64,000 nt of DNA from positions 62,001 through 126,000 of the forward strand of contig NZ_FZOI01000002.1 in the NCBI RefSeq assembly GCF_900188385.1. Reading direction: 5' to 3'. Below, piece by piece: positions 1 to 8,968 of the stretch (within the stretch, counting starts at the first letter, position 1; each line of letters starts with the position of its first letter). A program made the position numbers and the translations under genes. The notes below the pieces were generated by a model. That model saw only the letters and a list, made by a program, of their open reading frames with translations, ran no database searches and had not been told where the DNA came from. The DNA is from Azospirillum sp. RU38E. Its GTDB lineage: Bacteria > Pseudomonadota > Alphaproteobacteria > Azospirillales > Azospirillaceae.

Positions 1-128
1 AGGCTGTCGGAAATGCTGCCGTTGTTTTGCGCACCGGGTACCAGCGTCCCATCCGGGAAGCGCCATGATTCCAAGGCCCTGGTGTCGCTGGCATCCAGAT
101 CCGTCCAATAGGGGTTCCGGCCCGTCAT
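1..128 (-). CDS. Partial paralogue of the adjacent RTX-repeat protein (N-terminus only)
   Basis: An open frame starts at an ATG at 128 with a GGGAG ribosome-binding site about nine bases upstream, and runs off the left edge of the window. The 42 visible residues resemble the start of the next gene: NPYW against DPHW, then FPDGTL against SPDGDL, then an Asn/Ser-rich stretch. I infer that this is a second member of the same family, in tandem and in the same orientation. Its repeats, if any, lie outside the window. Confidence 0.65.
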   Translation of the reverse strand, partial: MTGRNPYWTDLDASDTRALESWRFPDGTLVPGAQNNGSISDS

Positions 129-276
129 GATCCATTTACTCCCGCATTCGCCGCCATCTTTGTGGCGGTCTGGGGTTTGCCCATGGCGGGATATTGGCGT
201 CTGATTGTGGCAGATTTAATTTTGAATTAAGCCTATTCCGCGAAATTCCCTGGTAGAGTGGAAATCAGGAAATGAC

Positions 277-306
277 GGGCCGGGATCGCCCCTTCGGCCC
301 CGGCCC
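277..306 (-). terminator. Hairpin downstream of the RTX gene
   Basis: GGGCCGGG at 277-284 pairs with CCCGGCCC at 299-306, a perfect 8-bp GC stem about 40 bases after the stop of the minus-strand RTX gene. There is no long T run, so it is either a weak intrinsic terminator or an mRNA-end hairpin. Confidence 0.35.
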
Positions 307-344
307 GCCACCCCTGTCAGCGTCCATCCCTTACCGGTTTTGCA

Positions 345-1508
345 TCAAAACCAGACGTCATGTCCGGTGGGGCTGGCAACGCTGACGTCTCGTCCCTCGG
401 CATGGCCATGTTCAAGATAATGGTCCAAAGGGTTCATCCCTGCCGCGGCAACATCGGGATTGTCGTGCAGATAGGCGGCCCCGTTGAAATAAGCCGATGG
501 GTCGCGCCCTTCACGCCAGCCATACAACTCGTAATGCTTCCAGGCAGTTATGCCACCCTGCTGCACGGCTGCGGCGACATCGGGGTTATGTTCCAGGTAG
601 TAGCGGCTGTCGAACAGCGGCACGGCGTCACGGCCTTCGAACTGCCCATAGGCCAAGTAATGTTCCTGCCCACTCGCCAACCGGCCGCTGGCCACGGCGG
701 CGGCGACGTCCGGGTTGTGGGCCAGGTAATATTGCTCATCGAACAGGCCGCCCGTGGTCATTTTGACGGATACCGGGTCCAGCACGTTCACCTTGCCGTC
801 CACCACCAGCACCTCGACATCATAGAGATTGTCGGTGCCACCATTGGCCGTCACAATCGTGGTATGGTTGCCGACGGTGGTGATTGTGGCCGGTTCACCC
901 TGGTTGTTGATAACCACCGCATCAATGCCGGCATCGCCATGCAGTTCGTCATTGCCAGGACCGCCGACCAGTACATCATTACCGGCCCCGCCATGGATTG
1001 TGTCGTTTCCGCTGCTGCCCAACAGCACATCGTCACCCGTACCACCGGTCAGGGCTTGCCCTGTTGTCGACGCGGTTGGCTGCGTGCCGGTTGATGCCAG
1101 TTCCGCCGTCACGCTGTAGCTGCCGGTGCGATGCAGCAGATCGCTGCTGTTGACCGCCAGCTTGTAGACGCCCGTATAGCTGGCGGTGAAGCCGACAACC
1201 GTATCCTGATGGTCTGCTTCGGTGATGCCGGCCTTGCTGCCATCCGTGGTGGTCAGCAGATAGCCGTCATTGTCGAACACGGAAAGGTCGGTTGGAAAAT
1301 CCGGAGAGGTGGAAGAAAAGGAATAGGTCTGGCCGGCCACCAGATGCACATCGATGAAATCGACCTGTTCGTGGGAGTGTATTTGGCCGGTTACGCTGGC
1401 CGGTGTATTCGCTGTCGGCGTCAGGTCGCCATCGGGTGATTTGAAACTGCTCAAGCTCCGTTCGATCGCCGCGCTTGTCTCGCTCCAGTGCGGGTCTCTC
1501 TCAGCCAT
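345..1508 (-). CDS. RTX-type calcium-binding protein with C-terminal NPDVAAA repeats
   Basis: This is a 387-residue predicted extracellular protein. The N-terminal ~140 residues look like a PPC-type beta-sandwich. Residues ~155-195 contain glycine/aspartate nonapeptides (GGTGDDVLLG, GGAGNDVLVG, GPGNDELHG) typical of Ca2+-binding RTX parallel beta-rolls. The last ~140 residues hold three copies of a ~45-residue unit built on YYLxHNPDVAAA and ending in EGRD. No signal peptide is visible, which fits export by a type I system, but no such transporter is in the window. There are two consecutive ATGs (1511 and 1508). GGAGG lies two bases before the first and five before the second, so I chose 1508. 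The start of a paralogue lies just downstream. The ligand or enzymatic role cannot be told. Confidence 0.8.
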   Translation of the reverse strand: MAERDPHWSETSAAIERSLSSFKSPDGDLTPTANTPASVTGQIHSHEQVDFIDVHLVAGQTYSFSSTSPDFPTDLSVFDNDGYLLTTTDGSKAGITEADHQDTVVGFTASYTGVYKLAVNSSDLLHRTGSYSVTAELASTGTQPTASTTGQALTGGTGDDVLLGSSGNDTIHGGAGNDVLVGGPGNDELHGDAGIDAVVINNQGEPATITTVGNHTTIVTANGGTDNLYDVEVLVVDGKVNVLDPVSVKMTTGGLFDEQYYLAHNPDVAAAVASGRLASGQEHYLAYGQFEGRDAVPLFDSRYYLEHNPDVAAAVQQGGITAWKHYELYGWREGRDPSAYFNGAAYLHDNPDVAAAGMNPLDHYLEHGHAEGRDVSVASPTGHDVWF

Positions 1509-1766
1509 CATGTCCTCCAGGGTTTCGCAGGGTCAGGGAAACCTGCGCGGCGAGTCATATGCTACAAGCGTGGAGGTTCGATTGAGATTTGCTGAAGGGC
1601 TGGTCGACCCCGCCATAATCGGTTCCCCCTTCCACCGTTTGTCACAGAGGCAGCCCCAGCCATGCCCCATGGGCTGGGGCCGTGTGTCATTTCTTAGGCT
1701 GTTTGCGGGCGGCGATTGGCTGTATTTCGATGGCAACCAAATTCCTATCGGACGGAACGACCTGTC

Positions 1767-2939
1767 ATGTCCTTCACGGCGAAAATCCTGCTTCTGGGCT
1801 CCGGCGAGCTGGGCCGCGAATTCGTCATCTCCTCCAAGCGCCTGGGGGCGCAGGTGATCGCCTGCGACGCCTATGACAATGCGCCGGCCATGCAGGTGGC
1901 CGATGGGCGGGAAATCTTCCCCATGCTGGATGGGGAGAAGCTGCGTGCCGCCGTGGAAAAGCATCGCCCGGATTTCATCGTGCCGGAGGTGGAGGCCATC
2001 CGCACTGAAATGCTGGCGGAGCTGGAGGCGGAGGGGTTCCGCGTGGTGCCCACCGCGCGCGCCACGCAGATGACCATGAACCGCGACCGTATCCGCGAAC
2101 TGGCCGCCGTCGATCTGGGCCTGCGCACCAGCCGTTACCGCTACGCCGAAAGCTTTGATGAGGTGCAGGCCGCCATCGCCCATACCGGCCTGCCCTGCGT
2201 CATCAAGCCGGTGATGTCCTCCTCCGGCAAGGGGCAGAGCACGGTGAAGGAAGAGGCGGGCCTGGAAGCCGCCTGGAATTACGCGGTCGCCAATATGCGC
2301 GGCGACCGCGCCAAGGTGATCGTCGAGGAATTCATTCCGTTCGAGTATGAAATCACCCTGCTGACCGTGCGCACCAAGGATGGTATCGTCTTCTGCCCGC
2401 CCATCGGCCACCGCCAGGAACGCGGTGACTATCAGGAAAGCTGGCAGCCGATGGCCATGCGCGCTGACCTGCTGGAAGCGGCGCAGGACATGGCGGCCAA
2501 GGTGGTCAACGACCTGGGCGGTCACGGCATTTTCGGTGTTGAGTTCTTCGTCACCCAGGATGAGGTGATCTTCTCCGAACTCAGCCCCCGTCCGCATGAT
2601 ACGGGCATGGTGACGCTGGCCACGCAAAACCTGTCGGAATTTGATCTGCACGCCCGCGCCATTCTGGGCCTGCCGATTCCCGGCGTCTCCCTGCTTGGGG
2701 CGGGGGCCAGTGCGGTGATTCTGGCCGACCGCAATGCCGATGATTTCGCCTTCAACGGCGTGGCAGAGGCGCTGGCCACCGGCCGGCCAGACCAGAATGT
2801 CGATCTGCGCCTGTTCGGCAAGCCGGTTACCCGCCCCTATCGCCGCATGGGCGTGGCCTTGGCGCTGGGCACCGACACGGATGAGGCGCGGGCCACCGCG
2901 GCCGAGGCTGCCGGCAAGGTGACGATCCAGTACCGTTAA
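1767..2939 (+). CDS. purT: Formate-dependent phosphoribosylglycinamide formyltransferase (GAR transformylase 2)
   Basis: This cytosolic ATP-grasp enzyme makes formyl-GAR from GAR, formate and ATP, the folate-independent third step of purine synthesis. The protein is 390 residues, against 392 for E. coli PurT. It opens with the nucleotide-fold motif ILLLGSGELGREF and continues with MTMNRDRIRELAA, then the ATP-grasp segments KPVMSSSGKGQS, IVEEFIPFEYEITLL and GVEFFV, and SELSPRPHDTGMVT near residue 280. An in-frame upstream start at 1716 would add 17 unrelated residues, so I chose the ATG at 1767. An MFS exporter gene follows ten bases after the stop and may be co-transcribed. Confidence 0.95.
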   Translation: MSFTAKILLLGSGELGREFVISSKRLGAQVIACDAYDNAPAMQVADGREIFPMLDGEKLRAAVEKHRPDFIVPEVEAIRTEMLAELEAEGFRVVPTARATQMTMNRDRIRELAAVDLGLRTSRYRYAESFDEVQAAIAHTGLPCVIKPVMSSSGKGQSTVKEEAGLEAAWNYAVANMRGDRAKVIVEEFIPFEYEITLLTVRTKDGIVFCPPIGHRQERGDYQESWQPMAMRADLLEAAQDMAAKVVNDLGGHGIFGVEFFVTQDEVIFSELSPRPHDTGMVTLATQNLSEFDLHARAILGLPIPGVSLLGAGASAVILADRNADDFAFNGVAEALATGRPDQNVDLRLFGKPVTRPYRRMGVALALGTDTDEARATAAEAAGKVTIQYR

Positions 2940-2949
2940 GGGGACGCCC

Positions 2950-4164
2950 GTGACACAGGGCGAAAAGGGGCAGGGGGCGGTGGCCGATGGGCGGATCGCC
3001 GCCGGCACGCCTGCGTTCCGGCGCACCAGTCTGGCCATGGCCGGCGCGGGCCTGACCACCTTCGCCCTGCTGTACCATGTGCAGCCGCTGCTGCCCCTGC
3101 TGGCCGACACGTTCAAGGTGGGGGCGGCGGAAAGCGCCTTGTCCCTGTCGCTCTCCACCGGGGCCCTGTCCATCTGCCTGCTGCTGGCGGGCAGCCTGTC
3201 AGAGGTGGTGGGGCGCAAGCCGGTGATGGTCGGCTCCCTGCTGCTCTCCTCCCTGCTCACCATCGCGGTGGCGCTCACCCCGTCCTGGCACGCGCTGTTG
3301 CTGGCGCGCATGTTGACCGGTGTGGCGCTGGCCGGGCTGCCAGCCATCGCCATGGCCTATCTGGGGGAGGAGATGCAGCCCAAGGCCCTGGGGCTGGCCA
3401 TGGGGCTGTATATTGCCGCTTCTGCCCTGGGGGGCATGGTGGGGCGGCTGGTGACGGGCATTGCCGCCGATCATCTGGACTGGCACTGGATTGTCGCCGG
3501 GATCGGGATGCTGGGGCTGATTTCCGGCGCGACGCTCTGGCGCCTGCTGCCGCCTTCGCGCCAGTTCCGGCGCCAGTCGCCTGATCCCCGGGTACTGATT
3601 GGCAGCCTGCTGGCCCAGTTCCGCGATCCGGGCCTGTGCATCCTGTTCGCCCTGGCCTTTCTGCTGATGGGCAGCTTTGTCGCTATCTATAATTTCATCG
3701 GTTTCCATCTGTTACAGCCGCCTTACAACCTGTCGCAAAGCGCTATCGGCCTGATCTTCAGCGCCTATCTGCTGGGCATGGGCGGGTCGGCCTGGATCGG
3801 GGCACTGGCCGGGCGGGTGGGGCGGCACCGCGTGCTGCCGGTGGGCATCACCCTGATGGCTGTTGGCATGGGTTTGACGGCCATGACGCCGCTACCCGCC
3901 ATCATTGCCGGCATTGCGCTGATGACCTTCAGCTTCTTCGCCGCCCATTCGGTGGCCAGCAGCTGGGTCAGCGCGCGGGCGACGACCGGCAAGGCGCAGG
4001 CATCCTCGCTTTATCTGTTCTTTTATTACATGGGCTCCAGCTTTGTCGGCAGTGGTGCCGGCCTCGCCTGGGAACGGGCGGGCTGGGGTGGGGTGGTCGC
4101 GCTGGTGGGGGGCCTGCTGGCCCTGGCCCTGCTGCTGGCCCTGTCCATGCGCCGCCATGCCTGA
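2950..4164 (+). CDS. MFS transporter (drug/metabolite efflux, YnfM-like)
   Basis: This inner-membrane protein of 404 residues has about twelve hydrophobic segments. The loop motif SEVVGRKPVM after the second segment is the MFS signature between TM2 and TM3. The family exports small molecules by proton antiport, and the substrate cannot be read from sequence. The start is a GTG ten bases after purT, which suggests a two-gene transcript. The cytoplasmic N-terminus of ~25 residues is polar. I infer general efflux rather than a purine role. Confidence 0.8.
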   Translation: MTQGEKGQGAVADGRIAAGTPAFRRTSLAMAGAGLTTFALLYHVQPLLPLLADTFKVGAAESALSLSLSTGALSICLLLAGSLSEVVGRKPVMVGSLLLSSLLTIAVALTPSWHALLLARMLTGVALAGLPAIAMAYLGEEMQPKALGLAMGLYIAASALGGMVGRLVTGIAADHLDWHWIVAGIGMLGLISGATLWRLLPPSRQFRRQSPDPRVLIGSLLAQFRDPGLCILFALAFLLMGSFVAIYNFIGFHLLQPPYNLSQSAIGLIFSAYLLGMGGSAWIGALAGRVGRHRVLPVGITLMAVGMGLTAMTPLPAIIAGIALMTFSFFAAHSVASSWVSARATTGKAQASSLYLFFYYMGSSFVGSGAGLAWERAGWGGVVALVGGLLALALLLALSMRRHA

Positions 4165-4493
4165 ACAGAGAGCGTTATTGTTTCAAGGTGTTACAATCCC
4201 CTGTGATGCGGCCATTACCGCCTGTGGCGGTGCATTCCAGGGGGTTATCAGGCGCTGACATGTCCAGGTGCCGCCACAGGCAATGCTGTTGATGCATGAC
4301 AACAGCACTGTCTTTAACCGAAGGTGTGGTCTGTAAAATAACGTTACACGCCGGAAACCATCCGCTGCTTTCCCTGGGCATATGCCGGTTGTATTGTCCC
4401 GATTGGTTGGGGGACGACGGGGCGCTGTGAAAGCTGTTGCCGGCGAAGGGTTCCCCTTATCCGGAAACCCCGCCCGCAGCCGGGGACGATAAT
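4165..4493. promoter_or_regulatory. Intergenic region with two inverted repeats upstream of the RND efflux pair
   Basis: No convincing gene lies here. GCCTGTGGCGG at 4220-4230 is repeated inverted as CCGCCACAGGC at 4271-4281. A tighter palindrome follows, GCTGTTG (4285-4291) and CAACAGC (4300-4306) around eight bases. GTTACA occurs near both ends of the gap, and TAACGTTA near 4339 is self-complementary. RND operons are commonly controlled by an upstream repressor, so the 4285-4306 palindrome is a reasonable operator candidate. No regulator gene lies next to it. Confidence 0.4.
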
Positions 4494-5759
4494 ATGGTGA
4501 TCCCCATGAGCATTCAGCCGCTGCCCTCCCGCGCCGAGCAGAGCCACCCCCCTTTCGCCCTGCGTCAGCCGCCGGCCCGGCCTGCCCATGGCAAGTTGAA
4601 ATGGATCATCGGGGGGCTGGTTCTGGTGGCCCTGATCGGGGCCGGCACCTGGCTGGCGCTGAAGCCGCAGGGCAAGCCGGGGGCCGCGCCCGCCGCTGGG
4701 GAGCAAAAGGGCAGCAGCGTGCTGACCGTCACCACCACCAAGGTGACTGAACAGACGGTCGCCCGCTCCATGCTGGTGACCGGCTCGCTGGCCGCCTGGG
4801 ATGAACTGCCCATCGGCACCCAGACATCCGGTCTGGCCATTGTCGAGGTGCTGGTGGATGAAGGCGACAGCGTGAAGGCGGGCCAGTTGCTAGCCCGCTT
4901 CGATGACAGCGTGCTGCGCGCCGATCTCGCCTCACGCGAGGCATCGCTGCGCGAGGCTGAGGCGCTGGCGGCGGAGGCCGATGCCAATATCCGCCGTGCA
5001 GAGGATCTGGCCCGCACCGGTGCCATCTCCACCCGCGATCTGGATGCCCGCCGCTCCACGGCGCTGACCACCAAGGCCCGCGTGCGCGTGGCGGAGGCGG
5101 CGCGCGATCAGGCGGCCGTGCGCCTGAAACAGACCGAGGTGCGCAGCCCCACCGATGGCACGGTTGCCCGTCGCAATGCCCGCTTGGGCGCGGTGATGTC
5201 GGCCGGTGGCACGGAACTGTTCCGCATCATCCGCGATGATCGGGTGGAACTGGTGGCCGATGTGCCGGAAATCGACCTGCGTTCCATGCAGGTGGGCCAG
5301 CCGGCCGAACTGTCGATGACCGATGCGCAGGGCAAACCCTTTGTCGGTACGGTGCGCCTGATCTCCCCCGTGGTGGATGTGAAGACCCGCATCGGCACGG
5401 TGAAGATCGCCGTGCCGCATGATCCGCAGTTGCGCCCCGGCATGTTTGTTTCCGCCCGCGTCACCACCGGCAGCCAGCAGGCCCCGGTGGTGCCGGAGGC
5501 AGCGCTGGTTTACCGCGATGCCCGCACCTATGCCGTCGTCGCCTCCGCAGAGACCGCCGCCAACGGGCACCGCACGGTGGAAGCGCGCGAGCTGGAAGTG
5601 GCCAGCCGCGCCGACGGGCAAGCCGCCATTACCAAGGGCCTGAAGGCCGGGGAAGAGGTCGTGTTGACCGGTGCCGCCTATCTCAAGGATGGGGAGGAGG
5701 TGAACGTCACCCCCACCCCCGGCGGCGGCGATATCAAGCCGCTGCCGGTACAGAAATAA
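4494..5759 (+). CDS. RND efflux periplasmic adaptor (membrane fusion protein)
   Basis: This is the adaptor that links an inner-membrane RND pump to an outer-membrane channel. One N-terminal membrane anchor (KWIIGGLVLVALIGAGTWL, near residues 35-54) precedes a lipoyl-like half (GLAIVEVLVDEGDSVKAGQLLAR), an alpha-hairpin with repeated Ala/Glu/Arg heptads, the second lipoyl half (VRSPTDGTVARRNARLGAVM) and beta-barrel segments. The protein is 421 residues from the ATG at 4494; ATG 4506 and an upstream TTG at 4437 are alternatives. The pump gene follows 46 bases later. No TolC-like channel gene is adjacent, so a channel encoded elsewhere must be used. Confidence 0.88.
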   Translation: MVIPMSIQPLPSRAEQSHPPFALRQPPARPAHGKLKWIIGGLVLVALIGAGTWLALKPQGKPGAAPAAGEQKGSSVLTVTTTKVTEQTVARSMLVTGSLAAWDELPIGTQTSGLAIVEVLVDEGDSVKAGQLLARFDDSVLRADLASREASLREAEALAAEADANIRRAEDLARTGAISTRDLDARRSTALTTKARVRVAEAARDQAAVRLKQTEVRSPTDGTVARRNARLGAVMSAGGTELFRIIRDDRVELVADVPEIDLRSMQVGQPAELSMTDAQGKPFVGTVRLISPVVDVKTRIGTVKIAVPHDPQLRPGMFVSARVTTGSQQAPVVPEAALVYRDARTYAVVASAETAANGHRTVEARELEVASRADGQAAITKGLKAGEEVVLTGAAYLKDGEEVNVTPTPGGGDIKPLPVQK

Positions 5760-5805
5760 CCACGCCGCCCGCACGCACGCCATTCCTAAGCGAAGGAACC
5801 CGGTC

Positions 5806-8800
5806 ATGAGCCGTGGCAATATCTCAGCGGTCGCCATCCGCAACCCGGTGCCCACCATCGTTCTGTTCATCATCCTGACGCTGGCGGGCCTGATCTCCTT
5901 CTGGCGGATGGATATTACCGGTAACCCGGATATCGATTTCCCGGTCGTCAATGTCAATGTCAGCCGCCCCGGTGCCGCCCCGTCGGAACTGGAACAGGAG
6001 GTGACAAAGAAGGTCGAGGATGCGGTTTCCAACATCACCGGCATCGACCATGTGCAGTCGACGGTGACGGACGGCAATTCCAACACCACGATCGAATTCA
6101 AGATCGGCTATGACACCGACCGCGCCGTCAATGACGTGCGCGATGCGGTCAGCCGTATCCGGTCCGATCTGCCGCAGGATATCTATGAACCGCAGGTTCA
6201 GCGGCTGGATGTCACTGGCGACAGCATCCTTTATTACACGGTATCTTCCCCCCACCGGTCGGTCGAACAGCTTTCCTGGCTGATCGACAGCGAGATTGGG
6301 CGGGCCCTGAAGCGTGTCGATGGCGTGGGCGAGGTGGAGCGGATCGGCGGTCTGCAGCGCGAAATCCGCGTCAATCTGGACCCCACGCGGATGATGGCGC
6401 TGGGCGTGACCGCCGGTGAGGTGAACCAGCAGTTACAGCAATTGAATGTGGATATGCCGGGTGGCCGGGGCACCGTGGGGGCAACGGAACAATCCATCCG
6501 CACGCTGGGCCGTGCCCAGTCGGTGGATGATCTGCGCAACCTGGAAATCGCCCTTCCCGGCGGGCGCAAGGTGCGGGTGTCCGACATCGCGGATGTGGTG
6601 GACGGCACGTCGGAACTGCGCAACGTGTCCCGCCTGAACGGCGTGCCGGCCGTGGGTTTTGCCATCAACCGTTCCCCCAATTCCAGCGAGGTCACCATCT
6701 ATAATGGGGTGGTCAAGTCGCTGGAGGAACTGAAGAAGCAATATCCCGACCTGACCTTCAAGCTGATCATCTCCAACGTCAAATTTACGGTGGACAGCTA
6801 TCACGCCTCCATCGAGGCGCTGCTGGTCGGTGCCGTGCTGGCGGTGGGTGTCGTCTGGTGGTTCCTGCGGGACAGCCGTGCGACGTTGATTTCCGCCCTG
6901 GCCATGCCTTTGTCCACCATCCCCACCTTCCTGGCGATGGATATGCTGGGCTTCACGCTGAATGGCATCACCATGCTGGCCTTGGCCCTGGTGGTGGGCA
7001 TTCTGGTGGATGATGCCATCGTGGAGATCGAGAATATCGTTCGCCACATGAACCAGGGCAAACGGCCATACAAGGCGGCCCTGGAGGCGGCGGACGAGAT
7101 CGGGTTGGCGGTGGTGGCCACCACCATGACCATCGTGGTCGTGTTCGTGCCCGTCTCCTTCATGCCCGGTGTGGCCGGCCAGTATTTCCGCTCCTTCGGC
7201 ATCACGGTGGCGGTGGCGGTGCTGTTCTCCCTGTTGGTGGCACGTTTGCTGACACCGCTGATGGCAGCCTATCTGCTGAAACCGGTGGCCCATCCGGAAC
7301 CGGAAGCCGGCCGCTGGACACGCCGTTACCTGGGTGCGCTGAACTGGTGCCTGCATCATCGCAAATCGACCATTGCGGGCGGCTTCCTGTTCTTCGTTGC
7401 CTCCATCGGGTTGATGACGGCCCTGCCCACCGGCTTTCTGCCCAGCCAGGATATCGGCTTCTCCAACCTGCAGATGGAAATGCCGCCGGGGACGAATTTG
7501 CAGCAGATGGATGAGATGGTGCAGCGCGCCGCCCTGATCCTCAGGGCCCAGCCGGAGGTGGATGCCACCTGGGCGCGGGCTGGCCGCGGCGGGCAGGTGC
7601 GCAAAGGCTCCATCATCGTGCTGTTGAAGGACCGGTCGGAGCGCGTGCATCAGAAGGATTTCGAAACCCGCGTGATGCCGGAATTGCAGAAGCTGCCGGG
7701 CATCCGCTTCAGCTTCAATTCCACCGGCGGCTTCGGCAACCGTGATGTCTCCATCATGCTGACCAGCGAAAATGGCCCGCTGCTGGATGAACATGCCGCC
7801 AAGGTGCTGGCGGAAATGCGTCAACTGCCGATCTTGAAGAATGTCTCCACCACCGCGCCGTTGCAGCGGCCGGAAATCCAGATCAAGCCGATGTTTGACC
7901 GTGCGGCTGAACAGGGGGTCTCTGTCTTCGCCATCGGCCAGGTGGCCAAGGTGGCGACGCTGGGCGAGATCGACACCAATTCCGCCAAGTTCAACCTGGG
8001 CGACCGGCTGGTGCCGATCCGGGTGCAGCTGGACCAGGATATGCGCGGCGATTTGGATGTGCTGGCCAATCTGCGGGTCCGCACCAATACCGGTGCCACG
8101 GTGCCGGTCAGTGCGGTGGCGGAAATCAGCATGGGTTCCGGCGCGGTGCAGATTGACCGTTTCGACCGTGCCCGCCGCGTCTCCATCCAGGCTGACCTGA
8201 ACGGGGCAGAGCTGGGCGATGCGATGAAGGCGATCAATGCGCTGCCCTCCATGTCGCACATGCCGGCCGGCGTGTCGAAGCCGGCCTATGGCGGGTCGGA
8301 GCAGATGCAGATCCTGTTCATGGGCTTCATCGTGGCGCTGGGCACTGCCTTCTTGCTGATCATCGCGGTGCTGGTTCTGCTGTTCCATAACTTCTTCCAG
8401 CCGGTTACCATCATGATGGCGCTGCCCTTGTCGCTGGGCGGGGCGGTGATCTTCCTGCTGATCTTCGGCATGTCCATCTCCATGCCGGCGCTGATCGGTA
8501 TCCTGATGCTGATGGGGATCGTCACCAAGAACTCCATCCTGCTGGTGGAATATGCCATCGTCGCCATGCGTGACCATGGGATGAGCCGGCTGGAAGCCTT
8601 GACGGATGCCGGTGCCAAGCGTGCCCGCCCCATCATCATGACCACGATTGCCATGATCGCCGGCATGGTGCCGATTGCGGCGGGTTGGGGCGCGGATACG
8701 GAATTCCGTCAGCCGATGGCGGTGGCGGTGATCGGTGGTCTGGTGACCTCCACCCTGCTGTCGCTGGTGTTCGTGCCGACCTTCTTCACCCTGATGGATG

Positions 8801-8895
8801 ATCTTCAGCGCAAGATGAGCCCGCTGTTCAGCCGGCTGATCACGCCGAAGGAACCGGAACTGCCGCTGCGTCCGCATGTGGTGGATGGGGAGTAA
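5806..8895 (+). CDS. RND efflux pump, AcrB/MexB (HAE1) family
   Basis: This trimeric inner-membrane proton/drug antiporter has 1029 residues, the usual length. It has the N-terminal membrane segment after NPVPTIVLF, the porter-domain sequence DIDFPVVNVNVSRPGA, and the proton-relay acidic pair in TM4 (VVGILVDDAIVEIENI, near residues 398-413). The second half repeats the fold, with GIVTKNSILLVEY and ARPIIMTTIAMIAGMVPIA near the end. It pairs with the adaptor just upstream and is closed by a terminator 20 bases downstream. Substrates are unknown. Metal-pump (CusA-type) features are not evident. Confidence 0.92.
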   Translation: MSRGNISAVAIRNPVPTIVLFIILTLAGLISFWRMDITGNPDIDFPVVNVNVSRPGAAPSELEQEVTKKVEDAVSNITGIDHVQSTVTDGNSNTTIEFKIGYDTDRAVNDVRDAVSRIRSDLPQDIYEPQVQRLDVTGDSILYYTVSSPHRSVEQLSWLIDSEIGRALKRVDGVGEVERIGGLQREIRVNLDPTRMMALGVTAGEVNQQLQQLNVDMPGGRGTVGATEQSIRTLGRAQSVDDLRNLEIALPGGRKVRVSDIADVVDGTSELRNVSRLNGVPAVGFAINRSPNSSEVTIYNGVVKSLEELKKQYPDLTFKLIISNVKFTVDSYHASIEALLVGAVLAVGVVWWFLRDSRATLISALAMPLSTIPTFLAMDMLGFTLNGITMLALALVVGILVDDAIVEIENIVRHMNQGKRPYKAALEAADEIGLAVVATTMTIVVVFVPVSFMPGVAGQYFRSFGITVAVAVLFSLLVARLLTPLMAAYLLKPVAHPEPEAGRWTRRYLGALNWCLHHRKSTIAGGFLFFVASIGLMTALPTGFLPSQDIGFSNLQMEMPPGTNLQQMDEMVQRAALILRAQPEVDATWARAGRGGQVRKGSIIVLLKDRSERVHQKDFETRVMPELQKLPGIRFSFNSTGGFGNRDVSIMLTSENGPLLDEHAAKVLAEMRQLPILKNVSTTAPLQRPEIQIKPMFDRAAEQGVSVFAIGQVAKVATLGEIDTNSAKFNLGDRLVPIRVQLDQDMRGDLDVLANLRVRTNTGATVPVSAVAEISMGSGAVQIDRFDRARRVSIQADLNGAELGDAMKAINALPSMSHMPAGVSKPAYGGSEQMQILFMGFIVALGTAFLLIIAVLVLLFHNFFQPVTIMMALPLSLGGAVIFLLIFGMSISMPALIGILMLMGIVTKNSILLVEYAIVAMRDHGMSRLEALTDAGAKRARPIIMTTIAMIAGMVPIAAGWGADTEFRQPMAVAVIGGLVTSTLLSLVFVPTFFTLMDDLQRKMSPLFSRLITPKEPELPLRPHVVDGE

Positions 8896-8916
8896 GCCCC
8901 GCGATCTTGGAAATGA

Positions 8917-8948
8917 AAAGGGCGGTCCCGCGGGGCCGCCCTTTTTTT
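8917..8948. terminator. Two-way intrinsic terminator between the RND pump and heme oxygenase genes
   Basis: GGGCGG and CCGCCC arms enclose a GC-rich loop. AAA precedes the stem and seven T follow on the plus strand; on the minus strand the same stem is followed by TTTT. It sits between convergent genes and can serve both. Confidence 0.88.
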
Positions 8949-8968
8949 ATTGATGATACTTGTGAGGA

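Noticed and set aside
1533-3353. 606-codon minus-strand frame opposite purT
   Set aside because: It is antisense to a gene with full PurT similarity; its product is low-complexity His/Arg/Ala sequence typical of GC-rich shadow frames.
6433-8877. 814-codon minus-strand frame opposite the RND pump
   Set aside because: It is rich in His/Gln/Arg with no domain, opposite a clear AcrB-family gene.
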